From Rhodospirillales bacterium (GTDB taxonomy: Bacteria; Pseudomonadota; Gammaproteobacteria; Steroidobacterales; Rariloculaceae): a DNA stretch of 11,727 nucleotides. The first letter of the stretch is position 1, and each line of letters opens with the position of its first letter. The translations under genes were made by a program, and so were the position numbers. Positions 1-7,200 of the stretch are shown piece by piece. The notes below the pieces were generated by a model. The model saw only the letters and a program-made list of their open reading frames with translations. It made no database searches and was not told where the DNA came from. The DNA is taken from assembly GCA_024640665.1 (NCBI GenBank), contig JAHEEO010000025.1:1-11727 (forward strand). Direction: 5' to 3'.

Positions 1-468
1 ATCGTGGAATTGCACGCGGCCGTCAAAAACGCGATGCACCATGCGGGCGACATCATCGGCTTCAAAAGCCTTGCTGATTTCGTGGTGGCACATACATCGG
101 CCAGTTGCATAGCGCATTTCATCTTCTTGCAAGTGATAAGTCGCGTCCGCGAACAATTCATCGTTGCCGGCATGGTCGTAGTGCAAATGGGTAATGACGA
201 CGTCTTTGATGCTGGCAACTTCAATATTCAATGCTTGGAGCCCTGTTTCAACGGGTTGGGTAATGTTTCTGCCACGTTGCTTTGCGACAGCAGCACCGAA
301 TCCCGTATCGACGATGATTGTGCGGGACTTTCCAACAATTGCCCAAACATAGTAATTGAGGGGCATAGGGCTCGAGTCGTGCGGATCGCCTTCGATAAAA
401 TTTTCTGATGCAAGTCGCGCAAGCTCTGCGTATTTAATGGCGTGTACTTCGTAAATATCGTCTTGCAT
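1..468 (-). CDS. MBL-fold metallohydrolase, N-acyl homoserine lactonase-like (3' end outside window)
   Basis: Translating leftward from the ATG at 466-468 gives 156 codons without a stop, so the C-terminal part lies beyond base 1. Residues 93-101 read THLHYDHAG, the HxHxDH zinc-binding motif of the metallo-beta-lactamase superfamily; H94, H96, D98 and H99 are the expected metal ligands. The strand before it (IIVDTGFG, about 51-58) is the usual IDTG-like second motif. The overall pattern fits the subgroup annotated as N-acyl homoserine lactonase family, whose members are about 250-280 residues and hydrolyse lactones or similar esters. A weak purine-rich RBS (GAGAGA) lies about 7 nt upstream. 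The gene follows the aldehyde dehydrogenase after 78 bp on the same strand. In this context I infer a catabolic lactone hydrolase rather than a quorum-quenching enzyme, but substrate specificity cannot be read from the sequence. Confidence 0.88.
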   Translation of the reverse strand, partial: MQDDIYEVHAIKYAELARLASENFIEGDPHDSSPMPLNYYVWAIVGKSRTIIVDTGFGAAVAKQRGRNITQPVETGLQALNIEVASIKDVVITHLHYDHAGNDELFADATYHLQEDEMRYATGRCMCHHEISKAFEADDVARMVHRVFDGRVQFHD

Positions 469-546
469 GCTAAGTCTCTCGATCATTCGTCAATTATTGT
501 TGAGTCGAAATTCCGGCTGGGCCGGCACGATTGCGTGAACTTGCAG

Positions 547-2025
547 TTATCGCGTTACAAATGGATTGGCTGTTGCTCCGCTTGTATCTATCCACACGCT
601 TTTTTCCTGCAAGTATTCACGAATTGCCGACAATCCGCTTTCCCGACCGAAGCCTGATCGCTTGTAACCGCCAAATGGCGAAATGAAGCTGCTGACCCGA
701 TACGTGTTGATCCACACTGTTCCAGATTCGAGGCGCTTGGCCATGTTCAGGCAGCGGTTTATGTCTGAAGTCCAAACGCCGGCGGCGAGACCATATTGTG
801 TGCCGTTTGCGATCTCGATAGCTTCATCCTCATCTTCGAAGGGGATGACCGCAAGTACCGGGCCGAATACTTCTTCTTGCGCAATACGCATAGACGGCGT
901 CACATCCGTGAAAACGGTCGGTTCGATAAACCAGCCGTCACCGCATTCTGGTCGCGTAGCTGCCTTGCCACCGAGCACGCAGCGTGCGCCCTCGGCTTTG
1001 GCAATCTCGATGTAGTCCAGCACTTTCGCGTACTGCGGCTGAGTGGTAATGGGCCCCACTTGTGTTGCAGTATCCAGCGGATCTCCCATACGTGCTGTCG
1101 ATGCGAATGCAACGAATTTTTCAACAAACTCATCGAGAATGCTCCGTTGAATCAGCGCTCGAGATCCTGCAACGCAAGTTTGTCCAGTGGCAGCGAAGAT
1201 TCCGGAGACAACCCCCTTAACCGCATTGTCGAAATTTGCATCGGCGAAGACGATATTCGCCGACTTACCGCCAAGTTCCATAGTTACTGGCTTGATGTGT
1301 TTGGCCGCTGTCGCATAGACATGTTGACCCGTTAGATCGCCGCCGGTGAAGGCGACTTTAGCAACGTCAGGATGCCCGACCAGGGTGTCCCCGATCTCGT
1401 TGCCAAATCCTGTCACAATATTCACGACGCCAGGTGGGAATCCAGCTTCCGCAAATAGTTTGCCAAATTCAAGTGCAGAGACGGACGAGTGTTCGGAAGG
1501 CTTCCAGACAAAGGTGTTGCCTGCTGCGAGAGCCGGCGCGAGTTTCCATGCGCCAAGCATGAGCGGCGAGTTCCACGGCGTAATTGCTGCAACTACGCCG
1601 AGCGGTTCCTCGAATGTGAAATTGAACATGCCGGGCCTGTCGATCGGCAAGACGCGTCCTTCAATCTTGTCCGCTAAGCCACCAAAGTAATGAAACCATT
1701 GGGGCATATAGTGCAGTTGAGCGCTCATTTCATTGATGAGTTTGCCGTTATCCCGAGATTCAATCTCAGCCAGCTCATCCGCACGCTTTGCCAAGAGGTC
1801 GCCGAAGCGACGCAGCAGGGCGCCCCGATCCGTCGCGCTAAGCTCCGCCCAACTCGGGGCTTTCAGTGCAGAACGAGCTGCTCCAACGGCTTGATTGACG
1901 TCGTCTATCGTGCCGCGCGGAACTAGCGCCCAGGGTTTCCCGGTAAACGGATTGAGCGATTCGAAGAATTCGCCGTTGCCTGACTCGACCCACTGGCCGC
2001 CTATCAACATGCGGTGTTTTTGCAC
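547..2025 (-). CDS. NAD(P)-dependent aldehyde dehydrogenase
   Basis: This 492-residue protein has the normal length for the ALDH superfamily, which oxidises aldehydes to carboxylic acids in the cytoplasm. Visible motifs are TPWN (149-152, with the oxyanion-hole Asn152), WKPSE (174-178, cofactor-binding Lys175), FTGGDLTG (226-233, Rossmann turn), ELGGKS (250-255, general base Glu250), GQTC (281-284, nucleophile Cys284) and EEVFGPV (384-390, cofactor-ribose Glu385). All key residues are present, so it should be active. The start is a GTG at 2023-2025 preceded by a good GAGGGG Shine-Dalgarno; an in-frame ATG five codons later is the alternative. By recollection it resembles the subgroup that includes the hydroxybutyrolactone dehydrogenase of trigonelline breakdown (TgnC), which would fit the lactonase next door, but this is not proven. 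It starts 15 bp after the carboxymuconolactone decarboxylase family gene, consistent with one mRNA. Confidence 0.95.
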   Translation of the reverse strand: MQKHRMLIGGQWVESGNGEFFESLNPFTGKPWALVPRGTIDDVNQAVGAARSALKAPSWAELSATDRGALLRRFGDLLAKRADELAEIESRDNGKLINEMSAQLHYMPQWFHYFGGLADKIEGRVLPIDRPGMFNFTFEEPLGVVAAITPWNSPLMLGAWKLAPALAAGNTFVWKPSEHSSVSALEFGKLFAEAGFPPGVVNIVTGFGNEIGDTLVGHPDVAKVAFTGGDLTGQHVYATAAKHIKPVTMELGGKSANIVFADANFDNAVKGVVSGIFAATGQTCVAGSRALIQRSILDEFVEKFVAFASTARMGDPLDTATQVGPITTQPQYAKVLDYIEIAKAEGARCVLGGKAATRPECGDGWFIEPTVFTDVTPSMRIAQEEVFGPVLAVIPFEDEDEAIEIANGTQYGLAAGVWTSDINRCLNMAKRLESGTVWINTYRVSSFISPFGGYKRSGFGRESGLSAIREYLQEKSVWIDTSGATANPFVTR

Positions 2026-2032
2026 GGTTGAG

Positions 2033-2038
2033 CCCCTC
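2033..2038 (-). promoter_or_regulatory. Ribosome binding site of the aldehyde dehydrogenase (GTG start)
   Basis: On the minus strand GAGGGG lies 7 nt upstream of the GTG at 2023-2025. It supports the GTG as start rather than the ATG five codons downstream. Confidence 0.6.
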
Positions 2039-2040
2039 GA

Positions 2041-2427
2041 CTACGACTTTTCCGACTCAAGTTCAGCGAGTGCTTCTTTGGCTACGCGGAATGAATCAAC
2101 AGCAGCCGGAACACCGCAATAGATAGCGACTTGCAGCAGTACTTCGCGAATTTCTTCCTTAGTGCAGCCGTTTCTAATCGCCCCTTTTACGTGCATCTTC
2201 AGCTCATGATTGCGGTTGAGTGAGCTGATCATGGCGATATTCAAGAGGCTGCGTATTTTCTTAGGCAGGCCATCTCGTCCCCAGCAAGCGCCCCAGCAGT
2301 ATTCTGTTACCAAACGCTGGAGTGGCATGTTGAAATCGTCGGCTGCAGCAAGAGATTTTTCTACGTAGGCTTCGCCAAGCACTTCTTTGCGAATCTGCAA
2401 GCCTTTTTCGAATAGCTCGTCGTTCAT
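2041..2427 (-). CDS. Carboxymuconolactone decarboxylase (PcaC-like) family protein
   Basis: The 128-residue product is the usual size of the single-domain CMD/PcaC family, all-helical proteins that include 4-carboxymuconolactone decarboxylase of the beta-ketoadipate pathway. Family features seen are TEYCWG (41-46) followed by a second cysteine (C44 and C48), RSLLNIAM (59-66), the NRNHELKMH segment (71-79, with E75 and H79), EEIREVLLQVAIYCGVPAA (91-109) and a C-terminal Ala/Glu-rich helix. It lacks the CxxC of AhpD-type peroxidases, favouring a PcaC-like role. The frame is open 42 codons further upstream, but that part overlaps the binding-protein gene and lacks family similarity; the ATG at 2425-2427 has an excellent AAGGAG RBS. 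Placement between the importer and an aldehyde dehydrogenase suggests decarboxylation or rearrangement of a lactone-type intermediate (inference). The true substrate is unknown; many paralogues act outside protocatechuate catabolism. Confidence 0.92.
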   Translation of the reverse strand: MNDELFEKGLQIRKEVLGEAYVEKSLAAADDFNMPLQRLVTEYCWGACWGRDGLPKKIRSLLNIAMISSLNRNHELKMHVKGAIRNGCTKEEIREVLLQVAIYCGVPAAVDSFRVAKEALAELESEKS

Positions 2428-2432
2428 TTCTT

Positions 2433-2438
2433 CTCCTT
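2433..2438 (-). promoter_or_regulatory. Strong ribosome binding site fixing the start of the CMD family gene
   Basis: AAGGAG on the minus strand ends 5 nt before the ATG at 2425-2427. It decides the start against an in-frame upstream extension that would overlap the preceding gene. Confidence 0.8.
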
Positions 2439-2485
2439 TTAGAAAATATTTAGTGTTGAAATAAGCCTTGTTGTTTCGTTCGTAA

Positions 2486-3718
2486 TCAGCGAGAGGGCCA
2501 GATCGGATCGGCAATCGCCGCATACTCTGGGTACACGGTTTTTGGTTCTCCATCCTGCCACTGAACTACTAGCAGTTCGGCGTCGATGCGACGGCCGTGC
2601 TCATCGAAACGTATACGATTGCCAGGAAAGTAACGGGCAGGGCCGTCAGAAATATCCATGGTGCGAATAGCCTCGGCAACTGCATGTTTATCTGCCGTGC
2701 CGGCCATTTCTAGCGCAGTTTTAATAATCCAAACATGTCCATATGCGCATATCGGGTTTTGTGTGAGCCATGGTTCGCCACTGCGTTGTTTATATTCCTG
2801 TGACAGAGCTTCTTCGCCGCGTACGCCCCAATTTGCGACGATTGACATCACGCCCTCCAGAAACTCCGCGTTCACATTGGCTTTGAGATCCGGGTCGCCC
2901 ATTGCGCTGCCATTGGAAATGGTGGGCAATGCGCCCTTGCCAAGACCGAACTCATTGAGTTTCTCCAGTAACAGCTTCGCATCCGAAACAGCCGTAGGCA
3001 GCAACAAAAAAAGCTCTGGCTGCGACGCGCGAACGCGTTGTACCAGTGGCGCTGCGTTGGACAATGGAGGCGTGAAAGTCTCGTTGACGACGAGCGATAA
3101 GCCGTTATCCGCAAGTGTATTGCCTTCGAGCATGGGTTTGACGAATGCGACGGACGCAGCCGTGCTATCCATTACGAAGCCTATGCGTTTTGGGCGAATG
3201 CCTGAGGCGCTCTCAGCGAGTCCCATCAGAATTGGCAGCGCATCCTGTGCTTGTTTTACACCGGTTGCAGATGTCTGAAATATATAATTGAAACCGCGCC
3301 CGGTTATCAGATCCGAATAGGACAAGGTCAGCATCGGCAGTTCCGCCCGCTCAGTAACTTCGGAGACCGCCAACGTAAAGGAACTCAGGTAGGAGCCGGT
3401 AACACCAATCAAGTCGGGATGCTCTGCAACCATGCGTTGCGCCGCATTGCTTGCGCGTTCAACGCTGTCCCCAGCATCAAATACCAATAACTCGAGTGGG
3501 CGGCCACCCAGCGAATGTATGCCGCCTGTCTCATTGATGTGTTCAATGGCCATCTCTGCGCCTACGCGCATGACTTGTCCTTGTCTGGCCCACGGGCCTG
3601 ACAGAGGGACGATCAAGCCCATCTTTACGCTGTCGCCAGTTTGACTGTGTGCGGTCACAGAAATCAGCGTTGCGCTCGCAATGAGCAACGCCATGTGAGC
3701 AAGCTTTCTTGAAGTCAT
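2486..3718 (-). CDS. Periplasmic substrate-binding protein of a branched-chain-amino-acid-type ABC importer
   Basis: This 410-residue protein belongs to the type I periplasmic binding proteins of the LivK/HAAT family. Residues 1-25 form a Sec signal peptide: basic start (TSRK), hydrophobic core and a likely cleavage site AHS-Q at 25/26. There is no lipobox cysteine, so the mature protein should be soluble in the periplasm. The mature N-terminus KMGLIVPLSGPWARQG (32-47) is the typical first strand and ligand loop; GVTGSYLSS (about 109-117) and LPMLTLSYSD (about 131-140) match the family ligand-contact regions. GGAG lies 10 nt before the ATG. It follows the livF-like gene after 48 bp and precedes the catabolic enzymes, so it should supply the ligand specificity of the importer. 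Relatives bind amino acids, amides, urea or aromatic acids; the ligand cannot be told from the sequence. Confidence 0.95.
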   Translation of the reverse strand: MTSRKLAHMALLIASATLISVTAHSQTGDSVKMGLIVPLSGPWARQGQVMRVGAEMAIEHINETGGIHSLGGRPLELLVFDAGDSVERASNAAQRMVAEHPDLIGVTGSYLSSFTLAVSEVTERAELPMLTLSYSDLITGRGFNYIFQTSATGVKQAQDALPILMGLAESASGIRPKRIGFVMDSTAASVAFVKPMLEGNTLADNGLSLVVNETFTPPLSNAAPLVQRVRASQPELFLLLPTAVSDAKLLLEKLNEFGLGKGALPTISNGSAMGDPDLKANVNAEFLEGVMSIVANWGVRGEEALSQEYKQRSGEPWLTQNPICAYGHVWIIKTALEMAGTADKHAVAEAIRTMDISDGPARYFPGNRIRFDEHGRRIDAELLVVQWQDGEPKTVYPEYAAIADPIWPSR

Positions 3719-3766
3719 CGGCTCGTTGCTCCGTCTATAGTGAATGTTTCGCCCGTGCCAGCCGGG

Positions 3767-4474
3767 CTACATTCCCAAGTATGCCGCGCGAATTCGATCG
3801 TCATTCTTCAGTGTCTCCTGATTGCCTTCGAGAATAACTCTTCCGGTCTCAAGCACATAAGTCCTTGCAGCGAAATGCAGCGCTTCTGCAACCCGTTGTT
3901 CGACCAGCAAGACGCTGATCCTTTCGGATTCATGAATTTCCACAACGCGTTCAAAGATCGTGTCTGCAATGCCAGGTGCTAAACCCATTGACGGTTCATC
4001 AAGCATCAACAGTCTTGGTGACGATGCCAGTCCGCGTGCGATGGCGAGCATCTGCTGTTCACCACCCGATAGTGTTCCGGCGGCTTGCTGACTGCGATCT
4101 GCGAGTCGTGGAAACCATTCGTAAAGTTGCGCCAATCTATCAGGCCAATGGCTGCGCGTCGGCAGCGCAAATGCGCCCATTTCAAGGTTTTCCAAGACAC
4201 TGAGTGAGGGAAACACCTGACGCCCCTCGGGGACATGGGCAATACCGAAATGTGCTCTTGCGCTTGGGAGCGTTCGATCAAGGTTTGTGCCGTCCCACAT
4301 GATCGTGCCACTGGTGGTGTCGGCTATGCCGGAGATTGCGTTGAACAGTGTGCTTTTTCCAGCGCCATTGGGCCCAACTATCGCGACGAACTCACCCGTA
4401 TCGACTCGAATAGAGATGTCGTGAAGGACCTGAATGCTGCCATAAGCAACATTGACTGAATGTAGCTCAAGCAT
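3767..4474 (-). CDS. ABC transporter ATP-binding protein, LivF family
   Basis: The 235-residue protein is a complete ATPase of the size typical for LivF. It has Walker A GPNGAGKST (34-42), the ABC signature LSGGEQ (135-140), Walker B LLMLDE (155-160) and a VEQ at 191-193 where most ABC ATPases have the switch histidine; glutamine there is usual for LivF. It would sit on the cytoplasmic face as one of two ATPases driving import. Its ATG (4472-4474) lies inside the end of the fused permease/ATPase gene with an 8-bp overlap (ATGCTTGA), a strong sign of translational coupling. The binding-protein gene follows after 48 bp. All catalytic motifs are intact. Confidence 0.95.
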   Translation of the reverse strand: MLELHSVNVAYGSIQVLHDISIRVDTGEFVAIVGPNGAGKSTLFNAISGIADTTSGTIMWDGTNLDRTLPSARAHFGIAHVPEGRQVFPSLSVLENLEMGAFALPTRSHWPDRLAQLYEWFPRLADRSQQAAGTLSGGEQQMLAIARGLASSPRLLMLDEPSMGLAPGIADTIFERVVEIHESERISVLLVEQRVAEALHFAARTYVLETGRVILEGNQETLKNDDRIRAAYLGM

Positions 4475-6233
4475 TTTCCGCCCACTTCTTGCCCAAGTAG
4501 GCGCTTATGACTTCTGGGTTCTTAGTTACTTCGCTTGGCGTTCCTTGTGTCAGCACGCTGCCATGATCCAAGACGATGAATCGATCCACTAACTTAACCA
4601 TCGCCTGCATCGTGTGCTCGATAATAACGATCGTGATGCCCAGCGTTGATAGCCGCTTCACGCGTTCCATGAGTGCATCCACTTCGCTGTGCGAAAGACC
4701 TGCGAATATTTCGTCCAGCAACAATAGTGACGGTCGACCGGCTAAAGCGCGTGCTAGCTCAACGAGCCTTAATTGCTCATTGCTGATCGTGCCGGCAATT
4801 CGCTGTGCATCATCTGCGAGGCCTACCAAGTCTAGCGCCAGCTCTGCCATGGTGCGCGCTTCCGCGTCATCTCTGGCACGTACATATGCGCCAATAATTA
4901 CGTTCTCCAGAATAGACATGCGCCGAAATGGTTTAACGACTTGAAACGTTCTACCTAAGCCTTGAGCGCATATCTTGTTCGGTTCCGCACCAACTATTTC
5001 CGTTCCGTTGAATACGATACTTCCTTCGTCGGGTTTCGTGAGGCCATTGAGCAGATTGAAGAGCGTTGTTTTGCCGGCGCCGTTGGGGCCGATTAGGCCT
5101 AGGATTTCGCCTCTGTTTACATCGAAGCTCACGGCGTCGACTGCGCGCAGGCCACCGTAGGCTTTCGATAGGTCCCGCACGCGCATTATGATGGGGTCGT
5201 CGTATGTTTGTTGTGTCGAGAGGCGCTGCGCGGCGTCTAATTGCGTGCTGCCTTGCCCACCGGGTGTCGGATCTATGCCGCGTCTTTTGAAGTGGTCTTT
5301 AATGCGCCAAAAGATGCCTTCTGGAGCCAGCAATACAACACCCACAATAGCGACGCCGTAGAGGACGCCCTGAATACCAGGCAAATCCTGTGCGAATCTA
5401 GCGTCCAGCCACGCGCTCAGGGGCACGAGTGTTACTGCGCCGATCACAGGCCCCCAAACCGTCCCGACGCCGCCAAACATGGCGACTGTCAGGGCTTGAG
5501 CTGACACCAACATGCCAAAGGCCGATGGTGGCGTAACGACTAATTGGACGACAGCATAAAAACCGCCAATGCCGCCGGCGATTGCGCCGCTCAAGGTTAT
5601 TGCCCGCAGCTTCCAAGCCCGGGTATTGATGCCGGAAGCTTCGGCGGCCGTTTCGTCTTGTTTGATCGCCAGCAAAGACTTGCCGAATCTATGTTCCTCG
5701 ATAAATCGGCTTAACATCATGGTCAGTACCAATATTCCGAGCCCGATAAATACATACACTCGCATCTGATCGTGAAACTGCATGTAGGCTGCAGGTGCGT
5801 CTGTTACGCGCGGAATAGTGACTTCTTGATAACCGAGCCACTCAAATACGTACAACAGTGCGAGCGGATAAGCCAGCATGGCCAATGCGAAATAATGGCC
5901 GCGCAACCGAAATGTTATTGAGCCTATCGCAAGACCCGCAGCTGCACCGATGAGTGCCGCGACTGGAATGCTCAACCACGGGCTCCATTGCCATGCAATT
6001 TGGCTCAGGACGACAAAGTATCCCCCCAGGCCAAAGAAGGCAGCATGGCCAAACGAGACGAGACCGGAATAACCGCTGAGCAGATTCCAAGATAGGCCCA
6101 TAACGGCCCAAACGAGCACGATGGTCATGACGCGTTGGTAGTAGTCGTTGTCAATAACCAACGACAGCAGAGCATACGCGCCCACGAATGCCATTATCCA
6201 GGGCCAATGGCGATGCTTGTTGGGTTGCAGCAC
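4467..6233 (-). CDS. Fused permease and ATP-binding protein (LivM-LivG) of the HAAT-type importer
   Basis: This 588-residue protein joins two parts normally encoded separately. Residues 1 to about 310 form a LivM-type permease with several hydrophobic segments and the conserved SGYSGLVSFGHAAFFGLGGY stretch (53-72). After a polar linker (about 312-345), residues 346-588 form a LivG-type ATPase: Walker A GPNGAGKTT (382-390), Walker B LLLLDE (503-508) and the switch His540 in IIEHTM. The signature is degenerate, ISNEQLRLVELARAL (483-497), with SNE where LSGGQ has SGG; other LivG proteins also deviate, so it may still work with the intact LivF site. The start is a GTG 3 bp after the LivH stop; an ATG 13 codons later is the alternative, but coupling favours the GTG. 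LivM-LivG fusions are known in this transporter class. Substrate is set by the binding protein and is unknown. Confidence 0.94.
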   Translation of the reverse strand: MLQPNKHRHWPWIMAFVGAYALLSLVIDNDYYQRVMTIVLVWAVMGLSWNLLSGYSGLVSFGHAAFFGLGGYFVVLSQIAWQWSPWLSIPVAALIGAAAGLAIGSITFRLRGHYFALAMLAYPLALLYVFEWLGYQEVTIPRVTDAPAAYMQFHDQMRVYVFIGLGILVLTMMLSRFIEEHRFGKSLLAIKQDETAAEASGINTRAWKLRAITLSGAIAGGIGGFYAVVQLVVTPPSAFGMLVSAQALTVAMFGGVGTVWGPVIGAVTLVPLSAWLDARFAQDLPGIQGVLYGVAIVGVVLLAPEGIFWRIKDHFKRRGIDPTPGGQGSTQLDAAQRLSTQQTYDDPIIMRVRDLSKAYGGLRAVDAVSFDVNRGEILGLIGPNGAGKTTLFNLLNGLTKPDEGSIVFNGTEIVGAEPNKICAQGLGRTFQVVKPFRRMSILENVIIGAYVRARDDAEARTMAELALDLVGLADDAQRIAGTISNEQLRLVELARALAGRPSLLLLDEIFAGLSHSEVDALMERVKRLSTLGITIVIIEHTMQAMVKLVDRFIVLDHGSVLTQGTPSEVTKNPEVISAYLGKKWAENA

Positions 6234-6236
6234 GCG

Positions 6237-7196
6237 TCAGACCTGTCTGCTTGATTTGCCGAATAGTCCGTCGGGACGCAACAGCAAAATCGCGAGAAAG
6301 CAAACGAAGATTGCAGTGTTTTCGAGTTGATAGGGGAGAAACAGCGCGGACATCGCGCGAATCAGTCCGATAGTCAGCCCGCCAAAAAATGCGCCCCACA
6401 AACTGCCCAAGCCACCCAATACAACGCCTGCGTACATCACAATGACGTATTCGATTCCGACAAAGGGCTGAAAAGCAGTGCCACTTGCTAGTAAGCCTCC
6501 GCCTAATGCCGTGAGTGCGACGCCCAAGCCGAAAGCAATGCGATGCGCTTTGTTGACGTCGATTCCCATGTAAATCGCTGCTATGGAGTTATCCGCAGCA
6601 GCTCTCAGCGATCGACCGATACGGGTTCGGCTCATGAATGCCGAAAAAGCGATTACAACGGCGACGGCAATCACTGCGGCGATCGCTTCTTTCTGGTTGA
6701 CGAAGACCAGAATGCGTTCGCCGGACAACGGCCCGATTGGCCATGCTGTCCATGCCAATGGCGTTGAAATCGATACGGGCGTTGAGCCGAAAACGACCAA
6801 GCCGCCATTAGAAAGAATTAGCGAAATTCCGAGTGTAAGAATAAGCTGCGCATAGTGTCCCTCGGAGTCGAGTCGATTGCTTTCCACGCCGGTGACGCGG
6901 CTCACAAGCAACTTATGAATCGAAATTCCAAGCAAGTAAACGATGGGTGCTGCTGCCAGCGCTGCAATAAACGGTGCAATGTAATCGCCGAAGTAGATAT
7001 GAGCGCCAATCAGACCGAAGCAGTAGTAAGCGGCGTACATGCCTATCATCATGAATTCGCCCTGCGCGAAGTTGATGACTCGCATGATGCCGAAGATCGT
7101 CGTCAGGCCGACGCACATGAGTCCGTAGATTGTGCCCGTCAAAAGTCCAGTGGTTAGGAATTGCAGGAAGTTCTCGATGTGCTGGGCTGTATCCAT
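6237..7196 (-). CDS. Branched-chain-amino-acid-type ABC transporter permease, LivH family
   Basis: With the ATG at 7194-7196 the protein has 319 residues, close to the usual LivH length of about 290-310. It is largely hydrophobic, with about eight likely membrane segments. The family hallmark GIMRVINFAQGEFMMIGMY lies near residues 41-59, and a cytoplasmic loop containing GRSLRAAADN is the expected ATPase-contact region. The frame stays open 24 codons further upstream, but that part would run into the MmgE/PrpD gene and is not permease-like. The chosen start lies 4 nt after that gene's stop codon and has only a weak RBS (GGATAAG), suggesting translational coupling. Together with the fused LivM-LivG and LivF proteins it forms the inner-membrane importer. 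Confidence 0.94.
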   Translation of the reverse strand: MDTAQHIENFLQFLTTGLLTGTIYGLMCVGLTTIFGIMRVINFAQGEFMMIGMYAAYYCFGLIGAHIYFGDYIAPFIAALAAAPIVYLLGISIHKLLVSRVTGVESNRLDSEGHYAQLILTLGISLILSNGGLVVFGSTPVSISTPLAWTAWPIGPLSGERILVFVNQKEAIAAVIAVAVVIAFSAFMSRTRIGRSLRAAADNSIAAIYMGIDVNKAHRIAFGLGVALTALGGGLLASGTAFQPFVGIEYVIVMYAGVVLGGLGSLWGAFFGGLTIGLIRAMSALFLPYQLENTAIFVCFLAILLLRPDGLFGKSSRQV

Positions 7197-7200
7197 TGGC

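Noticed and set aside
796..1335. Rightward open frame of 179 codons
   Set aside because: It is antisense to the aldehyde dehydrogenase, whose catalytic motifs are all intact; the composition (many Cys, Arg, His) is not protein-like.
2428..2553. 42-codon upstream extension of the CMD family gene
   Set aside because: It overlaps the binding-protein gene and lacks similarity to the family; the strong RBS at 2433-2438 fixes the start at 2427.
2658..3278. Rightward open frame of 206 codons
   Set aside because: It lies wholly opposite the binding-protein gene, is Ser/Ala-rich in the manner of antisense frames, and matches no family.
3734..3761. Promoter-like CTGGCA-16 bp-TATAGA before the binding-protein gene (minus strand)
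   Set aside because: Each hexamer matches only four of six positions, and transcription would start at about 3727, cutting off the ribosome binding site.
3745..3762. Sigma-54 -24-like TGGCACG on the minus strand
   Set aside because: The matching -12 element (TTGC) is absent at the required spacing.
3751..3767. Short hairpin GCCCG/CGGGC after the livF-like stop
   Set aside because: A 5-bp stem with a 7-nt loop and no T-run is too weak to call a terminator.
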